This document shows, in pieces, positions 50,280 through 59,088 of a stretch of 64,000 nt of DNA. The stretch's first letter is position 1. Each line of letters opens with the position of its first letter. The position numbers and the translations under genes are program-made. The notes beneath the pieces were generated by a model. That model did no database searches. It had not been told where the DNA came from and saw only the letters and a program-made list of their open reading frames with translations. This DNA is from Geodermatophilus tzadiensis (GTDB lineage Bacteria > Actinomycetota > Actinomycetes > Mycobacteriales > Geodermatophilaceae): NCBI RefSeq assembly GCF_003002915.1, contig NZ_PVTG01000005.1, positions 186,001 to 250,000 on the forward strand. The letters are read 5' to 3'.

Positions 50280-51638
50280 ATGGCCGCGCAGCAGCACCTG
50301 CCGCACCCCGGCAGCGACCGCGCCGACACCGGGGCCACCCGGCTGACGCCACCCGACGCCGGCGACCTGCAGGTCCCTCTCGGCGCGGCCGCCCAGCCCC
50401 TGACCGTGCCCGGGACCGCCGGCCCCGCCGTCGACGTGCTGGACGGCGACGGGCCGGGAGCCGATCCGCTGGTCGCGGGCGCCCCACCCGAGCTGCCGGG
50501 CGGGCCGGGGCTGCCCCGGTGGCTGGTGCTGCTGGTCGGCGGGGCGGCCGCCACCATCGCCGTCGCCGGCGTCCGCGAGATCGCCTGGCTGCTGGCGCCG
50601 GTGATGCTCGCGCTGGTGGTCGTCATCGCGCTCATGCCGGTGCAGCGCTGGCTGCTGCGGCACCACGTGCCCCGGTGGATGGCCGCGACCGTGCTCCTGG
50701 TGCTGGTGTGGGGGGTGCTGCTCGCCCTCGGGTCGATGCTGGTCGTGGCCATCGCCCAGTTCGCCCTGCTGCTGCCCGACTACGCGCCGCAGTTCCAGAT
50801 CCTGCTCGACGACGCCGTCCGGCGGCTGGACGAGGCCGGCATGTCCTCGTCGCAGATCGCCGGGCTGGTCGACCGCTTCGACTACGGGCAGCTCGTCGGC
50901 CTGGCCACCGGGCTGCTCGCCCGGGTCACCGACACCGCCACCACGCTGGTGCTGCTGCTCTCGGCCATGGTGTTCCTCGCCATCGAGTCCGGGGGGTTCG
51001 GCCGGCGGCTGGCGCTGGTCGCCGAGGAGCGCCCGCACCTGCCGATCGCCCTGGGGCTGTTCGCCCGCGGCACCCGCAGCTACCTGCTGGTCAGCACCGT
51101 GTTCGGCGCGATCGTCGCCGTCGGCGACACCATCGCCCTGGAGATCCTCGGCGTGCCGCTGCCCCTGCTGTGGGGGCTGCTGTCGTTCATCACCAACTAC
51201 GTGCCCAACATCGGGTTCGTCCTCGGCGTCATCCCGCCGGCCCTGCTCGCGCTGCTCGACGCCGGCTGGACCGAGTTCTGGGTCGTCATCATCGTCTACG
51301 CACTGCTCAACTTCGTCGTCCAGACCCTCATCCAGCCCCGCTTCGTCGGCGACTCGGTGGGCCTGTCGATGACGGTCACCTTCCTCGCGCTGCTGTTCTG
51401 GGGCTGGGTGCTCGGGGCGCTGGGCGCGCTGCTGGCCATCCCGCTGACCCTCCTGGTCAAGGCCCTGCTGGTCGACGTCGACCCGCGCGGGCACTGGCTC
51501 GACGCGCTGCTGCGCGAGGAGCCGCGGCCGCCGCGGACCAGCCGCGCCCGCAAGCGCGCGCACGACCGGAGGGCGGCGCTGGCCTCGGTGCGGGCGCTGC
51601 ACCCGCACTGGCCCGGACGGCGGGGATCCGGCGGCTGA
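50280..51638 (+). CDS. AI-2E (TqsA/PerM) family permease, second copy
   Basis: A 452-residue membrane protein with an 80-residue Pro/Gly/Asp-rich cytoplasmic tail and about eight helices (WLVLLVGGAAATIAVAGV, IAWLLAPVMLALVVVIALMPV, ATVLLVLVWGVLLALGSMLVVAI, LLSFITNYVPNIGFVLGVIPPALLALLDAG, VSLTMTV-like end segments). The FITNYVPNIGFVLGVIPP stretch is a family hallmark. The basic tail RTSRARKRAHDRR is cytoplasmic. It is only distantly like the copy at 45497. ATG at 50280. Confidence 0.9.
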   Translation: MAAQQHLPHPGSDRADTGATRLTPPDAGDLQVPLGAAAQPLTVPGTAGPAVDVLDGDGPGADPLVAGAPPELPGGPGLPRWLVLLVGGAAATIAVAGVREIAWLLAPVMLALVVVIALMPVQRWLLRHHVPRWMAATVLLVLVWGVLLALGSMLVVAIAQFALLLPDYAPQFQILLDDAVRRLDEAGMSSSQIAGLVDRFDYGQLVGLATGLLARVTDTATTLVLLLSAMVFLAIESGGFGRRLALVAEERPHLPIALGLFARGTRSYLLVSTVFGAIVAVGDTIALEILGVPLPLLWGLLSFITNYVPNIGFVLGVIPPALLALLDAGWTEFWVVIIVYALLNFVVQTLIQPRFVGDSVGLSMTVTFLALLFWGWVLGALGALLAIPLTLLVKALLVDVDPRGHWLDALLREEPRPPRTSRARKRAHDRRAALASVRALHPHWPGRRGSGG

Positions 51639-51724
51639 GCTGCGCTTTCGCGGAATGTCAGGGGTCTGCGGGACGTTGTCCCCGTGTCGGACGACGCGTC
51701 CGGCGAGACCTTCGAGGAGGACCC

Positions 51725-51988
51725 GTGAAGGGCGATCGTGTCGAGGTCGTCATCGACGCCGGTGGCGACACCCGCACCTACGAGATCGAGGCCACCCGCG
51801 CCGGACGCCGGGTGGACGTGACCCACGGCCGCGGCGTCGTGGAGGTCACCGAGAGCACCCGCGGCGGCACCCCCGTGCGCACCGCGCGGTTCATGTCCGG
51901 GCGGGTGCTCGCCCTCGTCGAGCACCCGGCCGCCCGGCCGGTGCTCGAGGACGACGAGCCGGTGACCCCGCTGCGGCGCACCGCCTGA
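51725..51988 (+). CDS. Small hypothetical protein (87 aa)
   Basis: An 87-residue beta-rich protein starting at a GTG behind GAGGAGG (51713-51719). Strands KGDRVEVVIDAGGDTRTYEIEATRAGRRVDVTHGRGVVEVTE are regular and charged. No family recognised. Its stop (TGAGGAAGG) abuts the repeat-rich spacer that fills the next 200 bases. Confidence 0.65.
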   Translation: MKGDRVEVVIDAGGDTRTYEIEATRAGRRVDVTHGRGVVEVTESTRGGTPVRTARFMSGRVLALVEHPAARPVLEDDEPVTPLRRTA

Positions 51989-51995
51989 GGAAGGA

Positions 51996-52046
51996 CCCCG
52001 CTGCCCCCCACCACTCGCAGGCTCGCGGTGGGGCCCTGCAGCGGGG
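51996..52046. terminator. Hairpin element (repeat family copy A)
   Basis: Nine-base arms 51996-52004 and 52038-52046 pair perfectly, with an inner seven-base pair set (CCCCACC/GGTGGGG). It begins eight bases after a stop codon. It shares CTGCCCCCCACC and CCCTGCAG blocks with the elements at 52069 and 54059. Confidence 0.65.
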
Positions 52047-52068
52047 CCGAGAGGAGCGTTCCTCGGCC

Positions 52069-52105
52069 CCCCACCCCTCGCTCCGCTCGGGGCGGGACCC
52101 TGCAG
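52069..52105. repeat. Interspersed 37-bp element (copy B)
   Basis: This 37-base segment, starting CCCCACCCCTCGCTCC and ending GGACCCTGCAG, is identical to 54059-54095 two kilobases away. A third, more diverged relative (CCTGCCCCCACCCC...GGCGGGGCCC) lies at about 52127-52162. Together with copy A they fill the spacer between 51988 and 52188. Confidence 0.85.
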
Positions 52106-52187
52106 GCGGGCCGTTCCAGCACCTCACCTGCCCCCACCCCGCGCAGCCTCGCGGCGGGGCCCGGGGCCGACGGCCGGTCGGCCTGAG

Positions 52188-52616
52188 GTGACACAGGAAC
52201 TCGTCGTGATGGTCGGCCTGCAGGGGGCGGGCAAGTCGACGTGGGTGGCGCGGCACCTGGCCGCCACCCACGTCGTCGTCAGCAAGGACCACTGGCCGCG
52301 GGCGCGCCGGCGCGAGGCCCGGCAGCAGCGGGTGGTCGCCGAGCTGCTCGCGGCCGGGCGCAGCGTCGTCGTCGACAACACCTCCCCGTCGCCGGCGGAG
52401 CGGGCGCCCCTGGTCGCCGCGGCCCGGGCCGCCGGCGTGCCGGTCCGGGCGGTCTGGATCGACACGCCGGTGGAGGAGTGCCTGTCCCGCAACGACGCCC
52501 GCGAGGGCCGGGCCCGGGTGCCGCTGGTCGGCGTCCTGGCCGCCCGGGCGCGGTTGCGCCCGCCGTCGGAGGACGAGGGCTTCGACCGCGTCGACGTCGT
52601 CCGTCCCGGGAGCTGA
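52188..52616 (+). CDS. P-loop kinase-like protein (polynucleotide-kinase-type AAA_33)
   Basis: A 142-residue ATP-binding protein. The Walker A loop is GLQGAGKST at residues 10-18. VVVDNTSPSPAERAPLVAAARAAG and VWIDTPVEECLSRNDARE correspond to the acceptor and lid regions of the AAA_33 small kinases related to polynucleotide kinase and zeta toxins. It likely phosphorylates a small molecule or nucleic acid end. GTG at 52188 directly after the repeat-filled spacer. No partner antitoxin is evident. Confidence 0.85.
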   Translation: MTQELVVMVGLQGAGKSTWVARHLAATHVVVSKDHWPRARRREARQQRVVAELLAAGRSVVVDNTSPSPAERAPLVAAARAAGVPVRAVWIDTPVEECLSRNDAREGRARVPLVGVLAARARLRPPSEDEGFDRVDVVRPGS

Positions 52617-52699
52617 CCGGCGGACCGTCGCGTGCGGCGCGGGGGAGCGGTGCGGTAGACCTTGCAGGCCCGTTCCCGCCCACCCCGGAGGTCTCCCTC

Positions 52700-53119
52700 G
52701 TGCTGGCCAGCATCGGCTACGCCGTCGCCTACACCGCCGTCGGTCTCGTGCTGCTGGCGCTGGGCTACCTCGCCCTCGACCTGCTCACGCCCGGCCACCT
52801 CGGCCGGCGCATCTACGAGGAGCGGTCGGTGAGCGCGGCGGTCGTGCTGGCCGCGGGCTTCCTCGCCCAGGGCGCGATCACCTTCACCACCATCTGGACC
52901 AACGCCACCTCCGGCTTCGGGCAGGCGCTGCTCTACACCGTCGTCTTCGGCGTGCTGGGCGTGCTGCTGCAGGCGGGCGCCTTCGTCCTGCTCGACCTGC
53001 TCACCCCCGGGAAGCTGGGCGCGCTGGTCACCGAGGTCGGGTTCCACCCGGCCAGCCTGGTCAGCGCCGCGGCCCAGCTGTCGGTGGCCGCGATCATCGT
53101 CGCCTCCATCTGGCCCTGA
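52700..53119 (+). CDS. DUF350 membrane protein
   Basis: A 139-residue protein of four hydrophobic helices (IGYAVAYTAVGLVLLALGYLALDLL, AVVLAAGFLAQGAITFTTIW, ALLYTVVFGVLGVLLQAGAFVLLDLL, ASLVSAAAQLSVAAIIVAS). The two LALDLLTPG/VLLDLLTPG repeats show the internal duplication of DUF350. Such proteins often flank spermidine-synthase-like genes; none is here. GTG at 52700 after CCGGAGGTC. Confidence 0.87.
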   Translation: MLASIGYAVAYTAVGLVLLALGYLALDLLTPGHLGRRIYEERSVSAAVVLAAGFLAQGAITFTTIWTNATSGFGQALLYTVVFGVLGVLLQAGAFVLLDLLTPGKLGALVTEVGFHPASLVSAAAQLSVAAIIVASIWP

Positions 53120-53279
53120 GCCCGCGGCGCGCGACGCGCCGCCGGGCCCACGAGGGTGGGGAACCTACTCACCCGTAACGTGTCGGGCGCAGCGCGCGGG
53201 CGCACGGCGGGGCTCCCCGTCGCGCCCTGTGCCCGGAGAGGCCGGCGACGACGCCGCCACCAGCATGAGAGGAACCGCA

Positions 53280-54041
53280 ATGAGCGAGGGAACCCCCCGC
53301 GTCGCGATCGTGACCGGCGCCGCCCGGGGCATCGGGGCCGCGACCGCACAGCGGCTGGCCGCCGACGGCTTCGCCGTGGCCGTGCTCGACCTCGAGGAGA
53401 CCGCCACCAAGGAGACCGTGCAGGCCATCGAGGGCGCCGGTGGTCGCGCCCTCGGGGTGGGTGCCGACGTCAGCGACGCCGAGCAGGTGCAGGCCGCCGT
53501 CGAGCGGATCGCCGCCGAGCTGGGCGCACCGGTCGTGCTGGTCAACAACGCGGGCGTCATCCGCGACAACATGCTGTTCAAGATGACCGAGGTCGACTGG
53601 GACCTGGTCATGAACGTGCACCTGCGCGGCGCCTTCCTCATGGCCCGCGCCGTGCAGAAGTACATGGTCGAGGCCAAGTGGGGCCGGGTGGTCAACCTGT
53701 CCTCGACCTCGGCGCTGGGCAACCGCGGCCAGGCCAACTACTCGACGGCCAAGGCCGGCCTGCAGGGCTTCACCAAGACCCTCGCCATCGAGCTGGGCAA
53801 GTTCGGCGTGACCGCCAACGCGATCGCACCCGGCTTCATCCAGACCGAGATGACCAAGTCGACCGCCGAGCGCATGGGTGTCGCGTTCGAGGACTTCATC
53901 TCCTACGCCGCCAAGGAGATCCCGGTGCAGCGGGTGGGCCAGCCCGAGGACATCGCCCACCTCGTGTCGTTCTTCGTCAGCGAGGGCGCCGGCTTCGTGT
54001 CCGGCCAAGTCGTCTACGCCGCCGGCGGCCCCAAGGCCTGA
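53280..54041 (+). CDS. Short-chain dehydrogenase/reductase, FabG-like
   Basis: A 253-residue SDR. TGAARGIGAATA is the NADP site, NNAGVIRDNMLFKM and the catalytic NLSSTSALGNRGQANYSTAK carry Ser, Tyr and Lys. It resembles acetoacetyl-CoA reductase and FabG paralogues rather than the fabG1 copy at 25387. Reduction of a 3-ketoacyl thioester is likely. ATG at 53280 with GAGAGGAA upstream; the longer GTG-started frame from 53229 looks like leader. The stop runs into the repeated hairpin. Confidence 0.88.
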   Translation: MSEGTPRVAIVTGAARGIGAATAQRLAADGFAVAVLDLEETATKETVQAIEGAGGRALGVGADVSDAEQVQAAVERIAAELGAPVVLVNNAGVIRDNMLFKMTEVDWDLVMNVHLRGAFLMARAVQKYMVEAKWGRVVNLSSTSALGNRGQANYSTAKAGLQGFTKTLAIELGKFGVTANAIAPGFIQTEMTKSTAERMGVAFEDFISYAAKEIPVQRVGQPEDIAHLVSFFVSEGAGFVSGQVVYAAGGPKA

Positions 54042-54049
54042 GGAAAGGA

Positions 54050-54100
54050 CCTCCCTGCCCCCACCCCTCGCTCCGCTCGGGGCGGGACCCTGCAGGGAGG
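54050..54100. terminator. Hairpin element (repeat family copy D)
   Basis: Arms 54050-54058 (CCTCCCTGC) and 54092-54100 pair perfectly and enclose the 37-base segment identical to copy B. It starts nine bases after the SDR stop, in the same TGAGGAA(A)GGACC context as copy A, and is likely a transcription terminator carried by a repeated element. Confidence 0.7.
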
Positions 54101-54219
54101 CCACCGCACCACCGCGAGGCCGTCCGTCCCCCGTGCGGGGCGGGCGGCCTCGTGCCGTCCGTGGGCCCCGGCACGTCGCCGGAGGGCAGATCGGCGCCCC
54201 CGGCGGCGTTGCACCGATC

Positions 54220-54840
54220 GTGACCGCACCGTTCCGTCTCGTCCTCCTCGGGGACTCCATCGCCTTCGGCACCGGTGCCGCGCGGATCGAGGACGGCCTC
54301 GGCCCGCGGCTGGCGCAGGTGCTGCGCAGCGAGGGCACCGACGTGGAGCTCACCGTCCTCGCCGTCCCCGGCGCCGTGTCCCGCGACCTCGCCGCCCAGG
54401 TCCGCCGCGCCGCCCCGCTGGGCGCCGACCTCGCCGTCGTCGTCATCGGCGCCAACGACCTCGCCCGCTTCCTGCCCGCCGACCAGGCCGCGGCCGCGCT
54501 GGGCGCCGCGGTGGCCGACCTGCGCGCCGCGGGCACCGACGTCGTCGTCGTCCCGGCGCCGGACATGTCCAGCGTGCCGTTCGTCCCGCCGGCGTTCCGC
54601 CCCGCCGTGCAGGCCGCCTGCGCGCTGCTGCAGCGGCAGCAGGCCGCCGTGGCCGAGGCCCGGGGTGCCACGGTCGCCGCGGTGTCCGCCGAGGTCGGCC
54701 GGGCCTTCACCGACGACCCGGCGCTGTTCTCCGCCGACCGGTTCCACCCGTCCTCCGCCGGCTACGCCCGCATCGCCGCCGCCGTCGCCCCGACCGTGCT
54801 CGCCGCCGCCCGCGCCCGCCGGGCCCGCCGGGCGGCCTGA
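54220..54840 (+). CDS. SGNH/GDSL hydrolase
   Basis: A 206-residue esterase-fold protein. Block I GDSIAFGTG has the catalytic serine, block III is IGANDLARF, and block V DRFHPSSAGY has the catalytic Asp and His. No signal peptide is visible (VTAPFRLVLLGDS), so it may be cytoplasmic. The substrate is an ester, perhaps a lipid or acetylated sugar. The GTG at 54220 is the best start that keeps the fold intact, though its ribosome site is weak. Confidence 0.85.
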   Translation: MTAPFRLVLLGDSIAFGTGAARIEDGLGPRLAQVLRSEGTDVELTVLAVPGAVSRDLAAQVRRAAPLGADLAVVVIGANDLARFLPADQAAAALGAAVADLRAAGTDVVVVPAPDMSSVPFVPPAFRPAVQAACALLQRQQAAVAEARGATVAAVSAEVGRAFTDDPALFSADRFHPSSAGYARIAAAVAPTVLAAARARRARRAA

Positions 54841-54862
54841 GCCCGCCCGGCGGACCGCCGGC

Positions 54863-55528
54863 TCACATCTCGCGGTAGCGCTTCGCCGCCGCCAGGGCCT
54901 CGGTCAGCCGGCCGGCGTCGAGGTCGGCGCCGTAGCCGGGGGTGTCGCGCTGGATGCGCCAGCCCTCGGCCAGCGGCCCCAGGTCGACGACGTCGAAGCC
55001 GAGCTCGTCGATGAACGACGCCACCGTCTCCCGGGCCGAGGCGTCGTCCCCGGCGATGGCCAGGGCGCGCCGGTTCGGCGTGCCCGGCGGGGTGCGGCGG
55101 GCGGTGATGTCGGCGGCGAGGACGTGGTTGAACGCCTTGACCACCCGCGAGGTCGGCAGGTGCTCCTGCAGCAGCTCCGAGGTGGTCGTCGTCTCGTCGT
55201 CCAGCGCGGCGACGTGCCCGTCTCGCTCCGGGTAGTAGTTGTTGGTGTCGATGACGACCTTGCCGGCCAGCGGCTCGACCGGGACGTCGTCGACCGCCTT
55301 GAGCGGCACGGTGACGACGACCAGGTCGCCGGCGGCGCCGGCCTCGGCGGCGGTGGCCGCGCGGACGGTGCCCCTGCGCGACGGGCGGTCGGCGAGGGCG
55401 TCGACGAGGTCGGCGAGGGTCTCGGGACCGCGGGAGTTGGAGAGCACGACGTCGTAGCCGGTGTCGGTGGCTGCCTGGGCGAGCGCCGTGCCGATGTGGC
55501 CGGCGCCGATGATGCCGAGAGTCGTCAT
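54863..55528 (-). CDS. NADPH-dependent F420 reductase-like protein
   Basis: A 221-residue Rossmann protein. GIIGAGHIGTALAQA is the nucleotide site; VVVTVPLKAV, VIDTNNYYPERDGH and VVKAFNHVLAADI match the F420:NADP reductase (Fno)/NADP-oxidoreductase coenzyme-F420-dependent family. It may couple NADPH and F420 pools. The C-terminal helices close the fold. ATG at 55526-55528. Convergent with the SGNH gene. Confidence 0.85.
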   Translation of the reverse strand: MTTLGIIGAGHIGTALAQAATDTGYDVVLSNSRGPETLADLVDALADRPSRRGTVRAATAAEAGAAGDLVVVTVPLKAVDDVPVEPLAGKVVIDTNNYYPERDGHVAALDDETTTTSELLQEHLPTSRVVKAFNHVLAADITARRTPPGTPNRRALAIAGDDASARETVASFIDELGFDVVDLGPLAEGWRIQRDTPGYGADLDAGRLTEALAAAKRYREM

Positions 55529-55570
55529 GCCTCGCGCCAACGCGCCGCCGGCCCGCCCATTCCCGCGCGC

Positions 55571-55634
55571 CAGGCACAGGAGGCTCCCCCCACGTCCGGG
55601 GCCCCGGAGACGTGGGGGGAGCCTCCTATGCCTG
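55571..55634. terminator. Very long hairpin overlapping the stop of the FAD/Fe-S oxidoreductase gene
   Basis: Arms 55578-55596 and 55609-55627 are perfect 19-base complements, extended after one mismatch by six more pairs (55571-55576 with 55629-55634). The loop CGGGGCCCCGGA is itself palindromic. The stop codon of the minus-strand gene (55626-55628) lies inside the stem, so the terminator starts in the last codons. Confidence 0.85.
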
Positions 55635-58469
55635 GTCCAGGGCGTCGGCGAGCAGTTCGGCGAGGTGCCGGCCGGGGCGGTCGGCGAGGTGGTCGAGCTG
55701 GGTGCGGCAGGAGAAGCCGTCGGCCAGGACGACGGCGTCCGGCCCGGCCCCGCGGACGGCGGGCAGCAGCTGCTGCTCGGCGATCGCGACCGACACGTCG
55801 TGGTGCCCGCGCTCGACGCCCCAGTTGCCGGCCAGCCCGCAGCAGCCCCCCAGCCGGGTGACCGTGGCGCCGGCCTGCCGCAGCAGCCGCTCGTCGGCCG
55901 CCCAGCCCATCACCGCGTGGTGGTGGCAGTGCGGCTGCGCGACCACCTCGACGCCGGCCAGCGACGGCGACGTCCAGCCCTCGGTCGCGGTGAGCAGCTC
56001 GGCGAGCGTCCGGGTGCCCGCGGCGACGCGCCCCGCGGCCGGGTCGTCCACCAGGTCGACGGCGTCTCCCCGCAGCGCGGCGGTGCACGACGGCTCCAGG
56101 CCGACGACCGGCACCCCGGCGTCCACCAGCGGTGCCAGCCGCCGCACCGTGTCGCCGAGCACCCGCCTGGCCGTGTCGAGCTGGCCGGTGGTGATCCAGG
56201 TCAGCCCGCAGCAGGTGTCGTCGCCGGGCACCTGCACCGAGTAGCCGGCCGCCTCCAGCACCCGCACCGCCGCGTGCGCCACCTCCGGCGCGAAGTGGTC
56301 GGTGAAGGAGTCCACCCACAGCGCCACCGGGGCGCCCCCGCCGGGCCGCGGGGTGAACTCCTGGCGGAAGGTGCGCCGGGCGAAGGCGGGCAGGTCGCGC
56401 CGCTGGTCGACGCCGGCGCTCCACCGGGCCAGCCGCCCGCCCAGCCGCGAGCGGGTCACCGCGTTGACCAGCCGGGGCGCCCGGGCGGCGAGGTCGGCCC
56501 ACATCGGCAGCCGGCCGAGCAGGTAGTGCGAGCGCGGGCGCAGCCGCCGCCGGTAGCTCTGGTGCAGCACCTCGGCCTTGTAGGAGGCCATGTCCACGCC
56601 GGTGGGGCAGTCGCGCGAGCAGCCCTTGCACGACAGGCAGAGGTCCAGCGCCTCGTGCACCTCCGGCGAGCGCCAGTCCCGCACCGGGCCGCCGGGCGCC
56701 AGCATCTCCTGCAGCACCCGTGCGCGGCCGCGCGTGGAGTCCTTCTCCTCGCGGGTGGCCGGGTACGACGGGCACATCACCGCCACGCCCGAGGGGTCGG
56801 CCCGGCACTTGCCGACGCCGGTGCAGCGGTGCACCGCGTTGGACAGGTCGCCGCCGTCGTGCGGGTAGGCCAGCGCCAGGCCCTCACGGCGGCGGGGCGC
56901 GGCGGCCACCCGGATGTCGTCGTCGAGCCGGGCGGGGCGCACCAGCACCCCGGGGTTGAGCACGTCGGCGGGGTCGAACAGCGCCTTGACCTGGGCGAAC
57001 AGGTCGAGCGCGGCGGGGGAGTACATGGTGTCGAGCAGCTCGCTGCGGGCCCGGCCGTCGCCGTGCTCGCCCGACACCGACCCGCCGTAGCGGGCCACCA
57101 GCCGGGCGGCGTCCTGCACGAACGCCCGGTAGGCCGCGCGCCCGCGGTCGGGCTCGCGGCCGAACGGGAAGTCGATGCGCACGTGCACGCAGCCGTCGCC
57201 GAAGTGCCCGTACGGGACGCCCTGCAGCCCGTGCTGCTCCAGCAGCGCCTCGAACTCGCGCAGGTAGCCGCCCAGCGAGGTCACCGGCACCGCGGCGTCC
57301 TCCCAGCCGGCGTGCGCGGGCCGCCCGTCGGAGGTGCGCGCGGCCAGCCCGGCGCCGTCCTCCCGGATCCGCCAGATCGCCGCCGCCTGCGCCACGTCGG
57401 TGACCACCATCGTGTCCACGGCACCGGCGTCGGCCAGCACCCCGGCCGCCTTGGCCTCGACCTCGGCGACGCTGTCGCCGGTCAGCTCCACGATCAGCCA
57501 GCCCGCGCCGCGCGGCAGGTCGGGGACGACGGCGGCCGGCACGTCCCGCAGCCGCTGCACGATCCGCTCGTCGAGGCCCTCGACCGCGGTCGGCCCGTGC
57601 CGCAGCAGCCCCGGGGTCGCGTCGGCGGCGTCGGCCATCGACGGGTAGCCGAGCACGACCAGCCCGCGGGCCGGGGCGTCGGCGACGAGCTCCACCGTGG
57701 CGCCGAGGACGACGGCCAGCGTGCCCTCGCTGCCCACCAGCGCGCGGGCGACGTCGAAGCCGTGCTCGGGCAGCAGGTGCTCCAGCGAGTAGCCCGACAC
57801 CTGGCGGCCGAAGCGGCCGAGCTCGGTGCGGATGGTCGCGAGCTCGCGTCCGACCAGCGCCTGCAGCTCGTCGAGGCCGCCCGGTGCCGACCCGGAGGCC
57901 AGCCGCAGCCGCTGCCCGGTCCCGGTGACGACGTCGAGGCCGGCCACGTTGTCCGACGTCCGGCCGTAGCCCAGCGCCCGGGAGCCGCAGGCGTTGTTGC
58001 CGATCATCCCGCCCACGGTGCAGCGGTTGCTCGTGCTCGGGTCGGGACCGAAGCGCAGGCCGTGCGGGCGGGCGGCGGTCTGCAGCGCGGCCTGCACGAC
58101 ACCGGGGTCGACGACGGCGGTGCCTGCCTCCGGGTCGATGGCGTGCACGCGGTTGAGGTACCGGCTGGTGTCGACGACGACCCCGGTGCCCACCGCGTTG
58201 CCGGCGATGGAGGTGCCCGCCCCGCGCATGGTCAGCGGCACGCGGAGGTCACGGCACACCTCGAGCGCGGCGACCACCTCGTCGGCGTGCCGCGGCCGGA
58301 CGACCGCCCGCGGCAGCACCCGGTACAGCGAGCCGTCGGAGGAGTACAGCGCCCGGGCCAGGCCCGAGTCGTCGACGTCCCCGATGCCGGCCCGGCGGAG
58401 CGCGGCGGTGAGGGCGGCGGTGTCCTGCGAGGGGGTGTCCTGCGAGGCCGGGGAGTCGACGAGGGTCAC
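55626..58469 (-). CDS. FAD-linked oxidase fused to Fe-S/CCG reductase (D-lactate/glycolate dehydrogenase-like)
   Basis: A 947-residue cytoplasmic-face respiratory dehydrogenase. Residues of about 45-180 are the FAD-binding domain (LTMRGAGTSIAGNAVG, PDPSTSNRCTVGGMIGNNACG), about 260-510 the FAD oxidase C-terminal domain (GHFGDGCVHVRIDFPF, GGSVSGEHGDG). About 545-650 are two 4Fe-4S motifs (CTGVGKCR...CPSYPATREEKDSTRGRAR and CLSCKGCSRDCPTGVDM). About 700-900 are CCG segments (DTCCGLTW, GGCCGLAGNWG). It should oxidise a 2-hydroxy acid and pass electrons to quinone. Start at the GTG 58467-58469. A hairpin embeds its stop codon. Confidence 0.9.
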   Translation of the reverse strand: MTLVDSPASQDTPSQDTAALTAALRRAGIGDVDDSGLARALYSSDGSLYRVLPRAVVRPRHADEVVAALEVCRDLRVPLTMRGAGTSIAGNAVGTGVVVDTSRYLNRVHAIDPEAGTAVVDPGVVQAALQTAARPHGLRFGPDPSTSNRCTVGGMIGNNACGSRALGYGRTSDNVAGLDVVTGTGQRLRLASGSAPGGLDELQALVGRELATIRTELGRFGRQVSGYSLEHLLPEHGFDVARALVGSEGTLAVVLGATVELVADAPARGLVVLGYPSMADAADATPGLLRHGPTAVEGLDERIVQRLRDVPAAVVPDLPRGAGWLIVELTGDSVAEVEAKAAGVLADAGAVDTMVVTDVAQAAAIWRIREDGAGLAARTSDGRPAHAGWEDAAVPVTSLGGYLREFEALLEQHGLQGVPYGHFGDGCVHVRIDFPFGREPDRGRAAYRAFVQDAARLVARYGGSVSGEHGDGRARSELLDTMYSPAALDLFAQVKALFDPADVLNPGVLVRPARLDDDIRVAAAPRRREGLALAYPHDGGDLSNAVHRCTGVGKCRADPSGVAVMCPSYPATREEKDSTRGRARVLQEMLAPGGPVRDWRSPEVHEALDLCLSCKGCSRDCPTGVDMASYKAEVLHQSYRRRLRPRSHYLLGRLPMWADLAARAPRLVNAVTRSRLGGRLARWSAGVDQRRDLPAFARRTFRQEFTPRPGGGAPVALWVDSFTDHFAPEVAHAAVRVLEAAGYSVQVPGDDTCCGLTWITTGQLDTARRVLGDTVRRLAPLVDAGVPVVGLEPSCTAALRGDAVDLVDDPAAGRVAAGTRTLAELLTATEGWTSPSLAGVEVVAQPHCHHHAVMGWAADERLLRQAGATVTRLGGCCGLAGNWGVERGHHDVSVAIAEQQLLPAVRGAGPDAVVLADGFSCRTQLDHLADRPGRHLAELLADALDQA

Positions 58470-58531
58470 CCGGGCAGTGTCCCCCAGGGCGTCCCGGTGC
58501 CGTCCGGGCGTGGACGGCACCGGGGCGGGGG

Positions 58532-58936
58532 TCAGCTCTCGGTCGGCGGCTCGTCCTCGCCCGACTCCTCGGCCGCGTCGGCCTCCTCCTTGGTGTGGTG
58601 CACCGCGCCGTCGGCGTGCTCCGGCGGGCCGTAGACGGTGTAGAGCACCAGCGGCAGCTGGCCGGTGTTGAGGAAGTTGTGCTTCGTCCCGGCCGGGACG
58701 ACGACGAGGTCGCCCTGCGCCACCTTCTTGGTGGCCCCGCCGACCTTCGCCTCCCCGACGCCGCTGACGAAGGTGAGGATCTGGTCGATGTCCTCGTGGA
58801 CCTCCTCGCCGATCTCGCCGCCCGGTGGGATGGTCATGATCACCAGCTGGGTGTTCGTGCCGGTCCACAGGACGCGGCGGAAGTCGGGGCTCTCCTCCGC
58901 GGTCGTCGCGATGGTGAAGTGGATGACGGACGCCAT
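58532..58936 (-). CDS. Cupin-domain protein
   Basis: A 134-residue single-cupin protein. IMTIPPGGEIGEEVHEDIDQILTFVSGVGEAKVG carries the first metal motif and VVVPAGTKHNFLN the second. The end (HHTKEEADAAEESGEDE) is acidic and disordered; YGPPEHADGAVHHTKEEAD is a common actinobacterial variant. Function in stress or sugar metabolism is not known. The ATG has GGAGGAGCA upstream. Confidence 0.87.
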   Translation of the reverse strand: MASVIHFTIATTAEESPDFRRVLWTGTNTQLVIMTIPPGGEIGEEVHEDIDQILTFVSGVGEAKVGGATKKVAQGDLVVVPAGTKHNFLNTGQLPLVLYTVYGPPEHADGAVHHTKEEADAAEESGEDEPPTES

Positions 58937-59088
58937 CGGCGCTGCTCCTCCCTGGTCGCTCGGCACCCGGTCGGTGCCCTCTCGCCGGTCCTCCTGCCCG
59001 CGACCCGTCCCGGCCATGCGCCGACCTCCCCGTGTCCGGCGGAGGTGGATCGGGGGCGCCGGGTGCTGCTACGGTCGCCCCACCGTCG

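Noticed and set aside
53229-53279. Earlier GTG start for the FabG-like gene
   Set aside because: The ATG at 53280 has a good ribosome site and begins at the normal family N-terminus.
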